Source of the DNA: Flavobacterium micromati
Lineage (GTDB): Bacteria > Bacteroidota > Bacteroidia > Flavobacteriales > Flavobacteriaceae
Direction of reading: 5' to 3'
Assembly: GCF_900129585.1 (NCBI RefSeq)
Contig: NZ_FQWF01000008.1
Coordinates: 1-64,000, forward strand
DNA length: 64,000 bases
The notes beneath the pieces were generated by a model that did not search any database, had not been told where the DNA came from, and was given only the letters and a program-made list of their open reading frames with translations. A program made the position numbers and the translations under genes. Below, piece after piece: positions 18,302-26,879 of the stretch. The number at the start of each line of letters is the position of its first letter. Within the stretch, counting starts at the first letter, position 1.

Positions 18302-18550
18302 AAACATATTATTAGATAAGAAATTTCAATCGGTTAATTATATAAAAGATAACTTTTATTTTACAAAAAATGTTTGTGGGTTTGCTATTTTATGCCATTA
18401 TGAGCATGATTTTTGCAAAAAAGAAGAAAATATAAAAAATATTTGTGATTTTTTTTTTCAAATAAAATTAGATTTTTAGCGTTTGCTGGAGTGAAAATGT
18501 ACTTTTGGTTAAAATAACATTCATTTCGAACTCTCGAGTAGGTCGAAAAA

Positions 18551-19243
18551 TTACTTTTTTAGCACTTCTAAAACATCAATAATCTTTTCAAATGAGCTAA
18601 AATTTTTATGTATTACTTTATGATTAATTTTTTCATGTGCCCATGTAGTATGAAAAGGGATGTGAACCGCATAACCACCAATAGCCAAAACTGGTAACAC
18701 ATCCGATTTTAAAGAGTTTCCAATCATAAAAAATTCCGATGGTTGGATTTCAAGTCTTTGTAATAAGTCACAATAATCAATTTCTTGCTTGTCTGACATT
18801 ACTTCGATGTGGTGAAAATAATGACCCAATCCAGAATTGTGAAGTTTTCTCCGTTGGTCTAGTAAATCGCCTTTGGTGGCAACCACTAATTTATATTTTC
18901 CATGCAAAGCTTTCAAAGTTTCTTCGACCCCATTTAATAACACAATAGGTTTTTCCAGCAATTCTTTACCGTATTCAATAATTTTCTCAATAATTTCTAC
19001 AGGAAGTGTGTTATTAGAAATGGTCATTGCAGCTTCAATCATCGAAAGTATATATCCTTTTATTCCGTAGCCATATAATTTTAAATTGTCTATTTCGACC
19101 TTAAATAGTTCTTTTGAAATTCCTTGATGCGATAAATAATCTTCCATTAAACCACAGAATTTCTTTTCAGTTTCATCAAAGTATGTTTCATTGATAAATA
19201 AGGTATCGTCAGCATCGAAAGCAATTACTTTTAGATTTTTCAT
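18551..19243 (-). CDS. HAD superfamily phosphatase
   Basis: The 230-residue protein carries the HAD motifs in order: DADDT with the nucleophile Asp near residue 10, VVATKG (motif II Thr), a Lys region near DKQEIDYCD, and MIGNSLKSDVLP with the acidic motif IV. The helical cap between them resembles the YjjG/phosphoglycolate phosphatase group. Family members hydrolyse phosphate esters in the cytoplasm. The substrate is unknown. It is followed 21 bases upstream by an EamA transporter gene on the same strand, probably in one operon. Confidence 0.88.
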   Translation of the reverse strand: MKNLKVIAFDADDTLFINETYFDETEKKFCGLMEDYLSHQGISKELFKVEIDNLKLYGYGIKGYILSMIEAAMTISNNTLPVEIIEKIIEYGKELLEKPIVLLNGVEETLKALHGKYKLVVATKGDLLDQRRKLHNSGLGHYFHHIEVMSDKQEIDYCDLLQRLEIQPSEFFMIGNSLKSDVLPVLAIGGYAVHIPFHTTWAHEKINHKVIHKNFSSFEKIIDVLEVLKK

Positions 19244-19264
19244 ATATTTTTTTTAATTTGAATC

Positions 19265-20155
19265 CTATTTATTTTTCACTCGCAGTTTAATTATCGAAAG
19301 CGTTTTGGTGTAAAATGTAATTCGAATACCTAAAAGTAAAATAAAACCACCAACAATCATATTTACAGTAATTTGTTCATTTAAAAAAAGCCAAGCTAGA
19401 ATTGATGTTAATATAGCTTGCGCCAATAAACTAAGCGAAACCCGAGTAGGTTTCATGTGTTGGGTAGCATAACTGATGGAGAGCCAAGCCGCTAATTGAC
19501 ATACAACAGCTTGAATCAATAAAACAAACCAGCCCATATTTGAGAAACCAAAGAAAGGCTCGTGTACTACTATACAAATTATTCCTAAATAGACAGTTGA
19601 TGCCAGCAAGCTAATGGTCATAAAAGAAAGCACATCAATATGAGAAAGTGCTTTTTTACTAACTAGTAAATAAATCGAGTAAAATATTCCAGACAATACT
19701 GCCAAAAGAAAAGCGGTATCAAAATTTAATTCGAGAAAAAACTTAAAACCCACCAGCATTGCCATTCCAAACAATGCGACAACGGTTCCGATCCAAAAAT
19801 TGGTGGCTGGTTTATTCTTGAGAAAAACAAAAGAAATAATGCCAACCCATAAAGGCGATAAATTAGTAAGTAAAGAAGCTTGTGTCGCACTTGAAGTTTG
19901 AATCGCGATGTTCCAAACTGCAACATCTGATGAAAACAAAATACCGCAAAGAACAGCTAAAAGTAAAACATTGGTTTTCGGTAATTTAAATTTTTTGGTA
20001 ATTAAAACATAGGGTAAAAGCAACGCTACCGCAATTGCCATTCTATAAAACGCCGAGATTAAGCCACCAGTTAGATTCAGTTTAACCAATATTGGGAAAA
20101 TAGAAATGCAGAGGATCCCGAATGCTAGAGCTAATCTGGGTTTTGTGTTAATCAT
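19265..20155 (-). CDS. EamA/DMT superfamily transporter
   Basis: The 296-residue protein has ten predicted membrane helices in two EamA repeats (starting at LALAFGILCISIFPILVKL and AFLLAVLSGIFYSIYLLVS). It ends in a short basic tail (KLRVKNK). It is only distantly similar to the other EamA protein in this window (6554-7495), so the pair is not a recent duplication. The substrate is unknown. It sits just upstream of the HAD phosphatase gene. Confidence 0.85.
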   Translation of the reverse strand: MINTKPRLALAFGILCISIFPILVKLNLTGGLISAFYRMAIAVALLLPYVLITKKFKLPKTNVLLLAVLCGILFSSDVAVWNIAIQTSSATQASLLTNLSPLWVGIISFVFLKNKPATNFWIGTVVALFGMAMLVGFKFFLELNFDTAFLLAVLSGIFYSIYLLVSKKALSHIDVLSFMTISLLASTVYLGIICIVVHEPFFGFSNMGWFVLLIQAVVCQLAAWLSISYATQHMKPTRVSLSLLAQAILTSILAWLFLNEQITVNMIVGGFILLLGIRITFYTKTLSIIKLRVKNK

Positions 20156-20211
20156 TGTTGATGTTGGTTATAAACAATTTTCATTTTCAGATAGCTTTGT
20201 TTTTTTATTAT

Positions 20212-20814
20212 TTAATTGTAAAATTTGTCCTCTTTCCATCTGGCTACATTGTTTTCTATATAATTTTGAATTCTTTCAAACGAAGCCGAATCGCGAATTA
20301 TATTATCGTGAAATCGTTCTTGCCATTCAAAATTTGTGTTCAAGTAATGACTGTTTTTTGTTACCACTGATTTATAGGAACGTAGGATGGTAGAAATTGT
20401 TCCGCGTTTTGGTGAAATTTTTGACATTTTGTCGTTTTTAATCCCGTTTTCAGTAGAGACGTTGCATTGCAACGTCTCTACGACAATATCTGCAACAATA
20501 TCTACAACAATATTATCAACAATATTTTTTTTGTCAATAATCAATATTCCGTGAACATGATTAGGCATTACCTGACAATTTCCTAGTTCAACAAATGGAA
20601 AATGTTTCGGAATTTCTGACCAAAATTGATTGGCTAAGACACCAATTTCATTAAGTTGCATTTCATTTTCATTATTTATCGACACAATTTCACCAAAAAA
20701 ATGTTCACGGTTTTTAGTACATACTGTTATAAAATAAGCGCCGTTTTTCCCATAATCCCAATTTTTTAACCGGCTAGAAGAAACACGATATTTGTTTTGG
20801 AATTTGTTAATCAT
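20212..20814 (-). CDS. REP-associated tyrosine transposase (RAYT, Y1 type)
   Basis: The protein has about 200 residues from the ATG at 20814. It shows the Y1 transposase pattern: FITVCTKNREHFFGEI near the N-terminus, the metal-binding HxH pair in MPNHVHGILII, and a Tyr in ISTILRSYKSVVTKN as the likely nucleophile. It ends with the WQERFHDNIIR block typical of RAYT proteins. These single-copy enzymes are associated with REP palindromes and are thought to mobilise them. Here four copies of one palindrome surround the gene, and one lies in frame within it. The middle also has a repetitive stretch (DNIVVDIVADIVVE) built from tandem 12-base words. An upstream ATG at 20847 falls in the centre of a palindrome and is less likely. 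Confidence 0.88.
   Translation of the reverse strand: MINKFQNKYRVSSSRLKNWDYGKNGAYFITVCTKNREHFFGEIVSINNENEMQLNEIGVLANQFWSEIPKHFPFVELGNCQVMPNHVHGILIIDKKNIVDNIVVDIVADIVVETLQCNVSTENGIKNDKMSKISPKRGTISTILRSYKSVVTKNSHYLNTNFEWQERFHDNIIRDSASFERIQNYIENNVARWKEDKFYN
20453..20481. repeat. REP palindrome copy 1, inside the transposase gene
   Basis: Perfect 14-base arms (GTAGAGACGTTGCA and its complement) flank a single central base. It lies in frame within the RAYT coding sequence and encodes VETLQCNVST. Confidence 0.9.
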
Positions 20815-20836
20815 ATTATGTTGGTTATTAATGTAG

Positions 20837-20857
20837 AGACGTTGCATTGCAACGTCT
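20837..20857. repeat. REP palindrome copy 2
   Basis: Ten-base arms AGACGTTGCA/TGCAACGTCT around one T, just upstream of the transposase start. It is preceded by TGTTGGTTATTAATGT, nearly repeated before copy 3, so copies 2 and 3 form a short tandem duplication of about 51 bases. Confidence 0.9.
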
Positions 20858-20887
20858 GTTTTTTAATCATGTTGGTAATTAATGTAA

Positions 20888-20908
20888 AGACGTTGCATTG
20901 CAACGTCT
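20888..20908. repeat. REP palindrome copy 3
   Basis: Same 10-base arms and central T as copy 2. The preceding bases (TGTTGGTAATTAATGTA) match those before copy 2. Confidence 0.9.
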
Positions 20909-21024
20909 GCCGTGTTTTTACACATACGAATATAAGAAATTTTCATATCTTTTTTTATAAAACACCTTTGCATTGTAAAATATAGATGTTGAATTTGCCA
21001 TGTCTGATTTTTAATCAAAACAAA

Positions 21025-21049
21025 AGAGACGTTGCATTGCAACGTCTCT
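21025..21049. repeat. REP palindrome copy 4
   Basis: Twelve-base arms (AGAGACGTTGCA and complement) around one T. It lies between the transposase and metG and may act as the terminator region of metG, which reads leftwards from 23141 to 21072. Confidence 0.9.
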
Positions 21050-21071
21050 ACCGAATATAATATAAAAATCT

Positions 21072-23141
21072 TTAATTTATAGTCTCTCCATTCGCAGCTT
21101 CAGCGTCTGGATTTACAAACACCAATTTTCCTTCTGCATTTGTTGTCATCAAAATCATTCCTTGACTTTCCACTCCACGAAGGTTTCTTGGTGCCAAATT
21201 CACTAACACAGTCACTTTTTTTCCAATAATATCTTCTGGTTTAAAGCTCTCTGCAATTCCCGACACAATCGTGCGAACGTCAATTCCCGTATCTACTTTT
21301 AGAATCAAAAGCTTGTTGGCTTTCGGCATTTTTGATGCCTCAAGGATTGTCCCCACACGCAAATCCATTTTAGCAAAATCATCAAATTGAATCGCTTCTT
21401 TTTGAGACTCTACTACTTTGTTTTCTGCCTTATTAGCTGTTTTGGTGGCCTCTAACTTATCTATTTGTTTTTGAATTTCTTCGTCTTCAATTTTAGCAAA
21501 AAGTAATTCTCCCGAAACATCGGGATCTCCTATTTGGTGTCCAGCCGGAATCAAATCTGAAGATTCTGAAATGGTAGCCCAAGACAATGGAGATGCTATT
21601 TTTAAAATTCGAGATAATTTGATAGCTGTAAAAGGCAAAAACGGTTCACAAAGCGAACTCAAAGCTGCTGCAATTTGAAGTGCAACGTACATTTGTGTTT
21701 GCACACGTTCTGGATTGTCTTTAATCACTTTCCATGGCTCTTCATCAGCTAAATATTTGTTTCCAAGACGAGCCACATTCATTAGTTCTCCTAATGCTTC
21801 TCTAAATCTGTAGCGTTCAAGCGAACTCGAAATCACCGCTGGATACGCTTTCAATTCGGTTACAGTCGCTTGATCAACCTCAGATAACTCTTGTGGCGCA
21901 GGAACAACTCCACTGTAATATTTGTTAGTCAATACCACCACACGGTTAATGAAGTTACCATAAATCGCCACCAATTCATTGTTATTTCTTGCTTGAAAAT
22001 CTTTCCAAGTAAAGTCATTATCCTTAGTTTCTGGCGCGTTTGATGTCAATGCATAACGCAAAACATCTTGCTGATTTGGAAAATCTTCTAAATATTCATG
22101 CAACCAAACCGCCCAGTTTTTAGACGTAGATAATTTGTTTCCCTCTAAGTTTAAGAACTCATTTGCGGGAACATTATCTGGTAAAATATAACTTCCTTCG
22201 GCTTTTAGCATTGCTGGGAAAATGACACAGTGAAAAACGATATTATCTTTTCCTATAAAGTGAACCAGCTTCGTGTCTTGATCTTTCCAGTACGGTTCCC
22301 AATCTTTTCCTTCGCGCAAAGCCCATTCTTTAGTAGAGGAGATGTAACCAATTGGCGCATCAAACCAAACATATAATTTCTTCCCTTCGGCGCCTTCGAC
22401 TGGGACATCAATTCCCCAATCCAAGTCACGCGTTACGGCACGAGGTTCTAATCCGCCATCAATCCACGATTTTACTTGACCGTAAACATTAGGTTTCCAG
22501 TCATTTTTATGACCTACAAGAATCCATTCTTTCAAGAAATCTTCGTAACGATCCAAAGGCAAAAACCAGTGTTTCGTTGATTTCATAATTGGTGTCTCTC
22601 CAGTAATTGTAGATTTTGGGTTGATTAAATCAGTAGCATTCAAAGTCGATCCACATTTTTCGCATTGATCTCCATAAGCTTCCTCGTTACCGCATTTTGG
22701 GCAAGTACCTATTACAAAACGATCTGCTAAGAATTGATCTGCTTTTGCATCATATAATTGCTCCGTTACTTGTTCAATAAAATCACCTTTCTCATATAAA
22801 GTTCTAAAAAACTCCGAAGCCGTATCGTGGTGAATTTTGGCCGAAGTTCTAGAATAATTATCAAATGAGATTCCAAAATCAGAGAACGATTTCCGTATAA
22901 TTCCATCGTATTTATCGATAACTTGCTGTGGTGTAATGCCTTCTTTTTTGGCTTTCATTGATATGGCAACACCGTGTTCATCGCTTCCGCAAACAAACAA
23001 AACATCTCTACCTTGCAAACGCAAGTAACGGGAATAAATATCGGAAGGCACGTAAACACCCGCCAAATGGCCAATGTGAATAGGTCCGTTAGTATAAGGC
23101 AATGCCGCTGTAATGGTATATCTTTTTGGATTGTTTGTCAT
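21072..23141 (-). CDS. metG: methionine--tRNA ligase
   Basis: The 689-residue enzyme charges tRNA-Met with methionine, using ATP. It has the HIGH signature as HIGHLAGVY near residue 21, the zinc knuckle [18 protein letters not shown], the KMSKS-type loop [11 protein letters not shown], and the anticodon-binding helical domain. A C-terminal EMAP-II-like tRNA-binding domain ([17 protein letters not shown]) makes dimers. Length and domain order are normal for long bacterial MetG. The start ATG begins [20 protein letters not shown], as is usual in Bacteroidota. It is a single-gene unit flanked by repeat-rich spacers on both sides. Confidence 0.98.
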   Translation of the reverse strand: MTNNPKRYTITAALPYTNGPIHIGHLAGVYVPSDIYSRYLRLQGRDVLFVCGSDEHGVAISMKAKKEGITPQQVIDKYDGIIRKSFSDFGISFDNYSRTSAKIHHDTASEFFRTLYEKGDFIEQVTEQLYDAKADQFLADRFVIGTCPKCGNEEAYGDQCEKCGSTLNATDLINPKSTITGETPIMKSTKHWFLPLDRYEDFLKEWILVGHKNDWKPNVYGQVKSWIDGGLEPRAVTRDLDWGIDVPVEGAEGKKLYVWFDAPIGYISSTKEWALREGKDWEPYWKDQDTKLVHFIGKDNIVFHCVIFPAMLKAEGSYILPDNVPANEFLNLEGNKLSTSKNWAVWLHEYLEDFPNQQDVLRYALTSNAPETKDNDFTWKDFQARNNNELVAIYGNFINRVVVLTNKYYSGVVPAPQELSEVDQATVTELKAYPAVISSSLERYRFREALGELMNVARLGNKYLADEEPWKVIKDNPERVQTQMYVALQIAAALSSLCEPFLPFTAIKLSRILKIASPLSWATISESSDLIPAGHQIGDPDVSGELLFAKIEDEEIQKQIDKLEATKTANKAENKVVESQKEAIQFDDFAKMDLRVGTILEASKMPKANKLLILKVDTGIDVRTIVSGIAESFKPEDIIGKKVTVLVNLAPRNLRGVESQGMILMTTNAEGKLVFVNPDAEAANGETIN

Positions 23142-23220
23142 AAAATTATTTTTGGGTTTTGAAATTAATTCAAAACGAGGTGCAAAAATAAGAAATAGAA
23201 TTTTTATTTTGAGCTATTTC

Positions 23221-23291
23221 CCGCTATCCGTTACAATCTTTTCTTTTTTAAAGAAAAAAAGAAAAGGATTTCCACTGCTATCGCGGCTAGG
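23221..23291. repeat. dispersed hairpin element, copy A
   Basis: A 71-base element with a central inverted repeat of 12-base arms (CTTTTCTTTTTT and complement) and outer words GCTATCCG and GCTATCGCGGCTAGG. A second copy of equal length is at 49431-49501. The stems differ between the copies but both remain paired. Confidence 0.8.
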
Positions 23292-23314
23292 CATTTGGGA
23301 TTTTCATCCTATTT

Positions 23315-24138
23315 GTCATTCCGAAGGAAGCTCAACGCTATGTCTTTTACTTTGTCATTCCGAAGGAATCTCAACACTATTGAGTTAGTATCAAAGGGTG
23401 AGACGCTTCCAGCGTGACAAACTAAACTGGAAAACTATAGTAATAAAATTATTTCATCCTTTTGTCATTCCGAAGGAATCTCAACACTATTGAGTTAGTA
23501 TCAAAGGGTGAGACGCTTCCAGCGTGACAAACTAAACTGATGAGAAACCAAGTTATAGTTTGCTTTTACTTTGTCATTCCGAAGGAATCTCAACACTATT
23601 GAGTTAGTATAAAAATTGAGACGCTTCCAGCGTGACAAACTAAACTGATGAGAAACCAAGTTATAGTTTGCTTTTACTTTGTTATTTCGAAGGAATCTCA
23701 ACGCTATTGAGTTAGCATCAAAAATTGAGACGCTTCCAGCGTGACAAACTAAACTGGAAAACTATAGTAATAAAATTATTTCATCCTTTTGTCATTCCGA
23801 AGGAATCTCAACGCTATTGATTTAGATCAACGATTGAGACGCTTCCAGCGTGACAAACTAAACTGGAAAACTATAGTAATAAAATTATTTCATCCTTTTG
23901 TCATTCCGAAGGAATCTCAACACTATTGAGTTAGTATCAAAAATTGAGACGCTTCCAGCGTGACAAACTAAACTGATGAGAAATCAAGTTATAGTTTGCT
24001 TTTACTTTGTCATTCCGAAGGAATCTCAACACTATTGAGTTAGTAACAAGAATTGAGACGCTTCCAGCGTGACAAACTAGACTAATGAGAAACCAAGTTA
24101 TAGTTTGTCTTTTACTTTGTCATTCCAAAGGAATCTCA
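23315..24138. repeat. tandem array of seven ~109-bp units with partial ends
   Basis: Full units begin with GTCATTCCGAAGG (the fourth as GTTATTTCGAAGG) at 23354, 23464, 23573, 23681, 23791, 23900 and 24009, spaced 108-110 bases. A shortened unit precedes at 23315 and a decayed start follows at 24119. Each unit contains three small hairpins: ATTCC-GAA-GGAAT, CTCAA-CACTA-TTGAG and ACGCT-TCC-AGCGT. The linker has two forms: A (with GGAAAACTATAGTAATAAAA) in units 1, 4 and 5, and B (with GATGAGAAACCAAG) in units 2, 3, 6 and 7. Open frames across it are by-products of the repeat. Confidence 0.95.
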
Positions 24139-24296
24139 CCCTTAAAAACAGATAATTTCCGTAACTTTGAATTTAAATAATTAAATCTACAAAACTGCCT
24201 GTTAGTCTTTGTATAGCCCCAATTTAAATTTTTTTGTTTTAAGTAATCTACCTGTAAGACAAATTACTTTAAAAGATAATTAAGAGTAAAACTTCA

Positions 24297-24608
24297 ATGA
24301 GTAAATCGTATATAAAATGTTCAGAATGTGGCACTGTAAATTACAACAACGAATATTGTAGCAATTGTAATGCGTTACTAGATATTGCATTAAAGCGTCG
24401 AATTGAAAGTGAAAATAAAATTCAGCAAAAAATAGAACAAGAAAGAAGCAATGAACCTAATAAAGCTGAAGTCTTTTTAAAAAATGGACTAAAACACTCG
24501 AACGTTATAATTCGATTTTTTTTTAAAGCAGGTTATGCCGTTTGGTTGTTTTTTGCTGTAATTATTGGGGGAATTATCGCTGCTGTTACCGCAGCCGCAG
24601 CTGGATAA
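24297..24608 (+). CDS. small zinc-ribbon membrane protein
   Basis: The 103-residue protein has a rubredoxin-like zinc ribbon (C8, C11, C21, C24), a charged coiled helix (about 32-60), and one C-terminal transmembrane helix ending in an Ala/Gly-rich tail. The function is unknown. It is the first of three small rightward genes (24297-25141) that lie directly after the tandem repeat array and are spaced closely enough to be one transcript. TAACTTTG at 24162-24169 could be its -7 element. Confidence 0.65.
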   Translation: MSKSYIKCSECGTVNYNNEYCSNCNALLDIALKRRIESENKIQQKIEQERSNEPNKAEVFLKNGLKHSNVIIRFFFKAGYAVWLFFAVIIGGIIAAVTAAAAG

Positions 24609-24627
24609 ATCAAGTAAATTAAGGAAT

Positions 24628-24786
24628 ATGAAAATACAAAATCAGAGCAAAAGTGATTTAGAAAGAAACGCAAATAGAACGATAATTTCGATAAATAAAG
24701 TAATTCAAACATTGACTTCGTCATGGAGTATCGGAGCAATTATAACAGCAGTTTCGGCTTGGACAGCGGGAATATTATATGTTTAG
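24628..24786 (+). CDS. small predicted membrane protein
   Basis: The 52-residue reading frame starts at the ATG at 24628, 19 bases after the preceding stop and behind an AAGG stretch. A polar N-terminal half is followed by one hydrophobic segment (SIGAIITAVSAWTAGILYV) at the very C-terminus. Its stop overlaps the start of the next gene by eight bases, an arrangement that supports real translation. No family is recognised. Confidence 0.5.
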   Translation: MKIQNQSKSDLERNANRTIISINKVIQTLTSSWSIGAIITAVSAWTAGILYV

Positions 24787-25141
24787 AAAATCAATTTATA
24801 TAGGAATGTTTGGAATAGCGCTGTTAATTTACATAATGCAGCGATTACACTTTCCATTACCAGCTGTAATCAATAACTATGTTAATGATTTGTTATGTCT
24901 GCCGCTGTTGCTTGCTGCTATGGAATTTATAATAAAGCGACTCAAAAAAGATAAATATTTTAAGTTCCCAGTAGGTTTCGTAATTTTTTTAGCAAGTTAT
25001 TATTCTATTTATTTTGAATATTACCTTCCTACAGTTAATCCAAGATATACTGCAGACTGGATTGATGTGATTTTATATTTTGCTGGTGGTTTAACTTTTT
25101 ACTTTAGTGAAAAACATAAAAAGGCAAGAATTTGTCGATAG
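24779..25141 (+). CDS. conserved small integral membrane protein
   Basis: The 120-residue protein has about four membrane segments and a conserved-looking centre (YYSIYFEYYLPTVNPRYTADWIDV, shown here only by its ends YYSIYF and DWIDV). Similar short proteins in flavobacteria carry the database name magnesium citrate secondary transporter, but I see nothing in the sequence that supports transport of citrate. It overlaps the previous small gene by eight bases and ends the three-gene run. Confidence 0.6.
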   Translation: MFRKSIYIGMFGIALLIYIMQRLHFPLPAVINNYVNDLLCLPLLLAAMEFIIKRLKKDKYFKFPVGFVIFLASYYSIYFEYYLPTVNPRYTADWIDVILYFAGGLTFYFSEKHKKARICR

Positions 25142-25260
25142 TAGTTTTTAAAAGCAATTTAGACCTGTAAGCGTTTTAAACAGATTCTAATTAAAATATT
25201 AAGAAATTTAAAGGAGACCATGCAAACTAAAATTTCCTTAAACACAAAAAAGTAAAAATC

Positions 25261-25839
25261 CTATTTGGTGGTTGCCATTACTTCAATTTGATATACATAT
25301 TTTAAATAAAGAAAGAAAAAGGCCAGCGAAAGAAACAATATGGCAAGTCCTATTACACCCGTATTTATTTTAAGACCAGTTTGTGAAATCTCAATATTAG
25401 TGTTTTCAGCTTCTATTGTAGTTATCTCTGATTTTGGTTTTAAAACATTAGCTTTTACCTGAATTTCCAAGAGTTGAAACTGTTTGTAGGAAAGCACAAG
25501 ACCCATTCCTACAATAAACATTACTATTATAAAAATAAAAATACTACTGTAAAATTGCCATGTAAAACAACGGTTTTGATGCATTGCTGTAAAATCAAAT
25601 TGTTTTAATTGCCTGTCAAGTTGTAGGGAGTCGTAAGCATTATTGCCTAAAGTAAATTTCTGTTGGTCATCTTGAACTAATTTCGTGTTATGGGCTTCAT
25701 TTTTTGATAAAGAATCCAGCGAGGCACTAAATTCATTAACTAAATCATTAGTAGTTTTTTCTTTTTGAGCATATAAAACAACTGAACTCAAAATCAATAA
25801 CAAAATAATAATATAGCTGTGTAATGATTTTATTTCCAT
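25261..25839 (-). CDS. membrane protein of unknown function
   Basis: The 192-residue protein has an N-terminal signal or anchor segment (IIILLLILSSVVLYAQ), a charged periplasmic stretch with repeated Ser/Lys/Asp, and two membrane helices (about 95-118 and 158-182). Its start overlaps the stop of the upstream gene 25830-26690 by ten bases, so the two are probably translated together. No known family is recognised. Interaction with its operon partner is a reasonable guess only. Confidence 0.6.
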   Translation of the reverse strand: MEIKSLHSYIIILLLILSSVVLYAQKEKTTNDLVNEFSASLDSLSKNEAHNTKLVQDDQQKFTLGNNAYDSLQLDRQLKQFDFTAMHQNRCFTWQFYSSIFIFIIVMFIVGMGLVLSYKQFQLLEIQVKANVLKPKSEITTIEAENTNIEISQTGLKINTGVIGLAILFLSLAFFFLYLKYVYQIEVMATTK

Positions 25840-26690
25840 AATTCTGGGTATTTTATTTTAAGGAATTCGATGAATTTTATTCGCAAATCAATTTTTTTAT
25901 CAATTGATGCATTAGCGAGTTTTTCTTTTTCAAGTTTTAAATAATTAGCAACTATATCTCCTTTTGGATAATAACGTTTGATCACAAGAGCAGCTTGATC
26001 AGAGATCCAAGAAAGTAAATTATCTGCTAACATATTTTTACTAGTGATCGATTTGTTAGTATTTGTAAATAATTTCGAAGGAAATTCTAGCATCATAATT
26101 TGCATTTTTAGATGAATTGGTGATGCAAATGACTGCATGCTAAAAACAATTTTTCCTGTTTTTATCCTTGCTGCTACTTTGGGATACTGTTTGAGCAGTA
26201 ATGTATCTTCTTTGTAAAAAGCTAATCCAAAATCAGTAAAAGGATATCCTTTAAATATTGAATATTCTTTCAAGATAGTATCGCTATTAGAATCAACAAA
26301 AATAATAATTGGAGCTTTACTATTTAATTTTGGTATTTCAAAAAGTGTCCAATGATAATCTATCCAACTCTCATTTTTTGCGGAGTTCAAATAGGTTTCT
26401 ATTTCTAAAGAATCAGGGATAATTCCTAACTCTAACTGATCAAATACTTTTCTGTATAGGACTTGGCGAAAAAAAAATTCTTTAAGTGTTTGGTAATTTT
26501 CAAGTAATTGATGTAATTCATTTTGCTGATTTTTCTTTTCGGATGATAGCTTATTGATTTTAGAGTAGAGCTGCTCATAGGGTTCAATAGCCTGAATGCT
26601 ATCAAAAAGATTAATCATCTCTTTTTGTTCATGTTGCGAAAAAGTGATAAATGATGTTAGTAAAAACGGGATAAAAACACGTAATTTCAT
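25830..26690 (-). CDS. exported protein of unknown function
   Basis: The 286-residue protein starts with a signal peptide (MKLRVFIPFLLTSFITFSQ). It then has a heptad-like helical stretch around residues 40-75 and a mixed alpha/beta remainder without a recognised motif. It lies upstream of, and overlaps, the membrane protein gene at 25261-25839. Both appear to be one leftward unit. Confidence 0.65.
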   Translation of the reverse strand: MKLRVFIPFLLTSFITFSQHEQKEMINLFDSIQAIEPYEQLYSKINKLSSEKKNQQNELHQLLENYQTLKEFFFRQVLYRKVFDQLELGIIPDSLEIETYLNSAKNESWIDYHWTLFEIPKLNSKAPIIIFVDSNSDTILKEYSIFKGYPFTDFGLAFYKEDTLLLKQYPKVAARIKTGKIVFSMQSFASPIHLKMQIMMLEFPSKLFTNTNKSITSKNMLADNLLSWISDQAALVIKRYYPKGDIVANYLKLEKEKLANASIDKKIDLRIKFIEFLKIKYPELWK

Positions 26691-26879
26691 AATATTTAGT
26701 TTAAAAAATAAAATCTTCGCGGTAATACTCTACTGTGCAAACAGTGTGATCATTTAATTCGAAATAAAACGGATTATAAAATTTGGGAAATGTGCTTTTA
26801 CTTTTTTTATTCTCAATGATCTGTTCAGTAAGTTTTAAATTTATTAATAATTTTAGAATTGAGAATTCTTACCTTGCCA

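Noticed and set aside
20797..20985. Plus-strand frame with repeated peptide ending THTNIRNFH
   Set aside because: It is the translation of the duplicated REP palindromes and their flanks.
23501..23701. Open frames across the tandem array
   Set aside because: They arise from the repeat unit and encode duplicated low-complexity peptides with no start context.
23315..24138. Possible CRISPR array
   Set aside because: Units are 109 bp with no alternating short repeat and unique spacer; the whole unit is repeated, so it is a tandem array.
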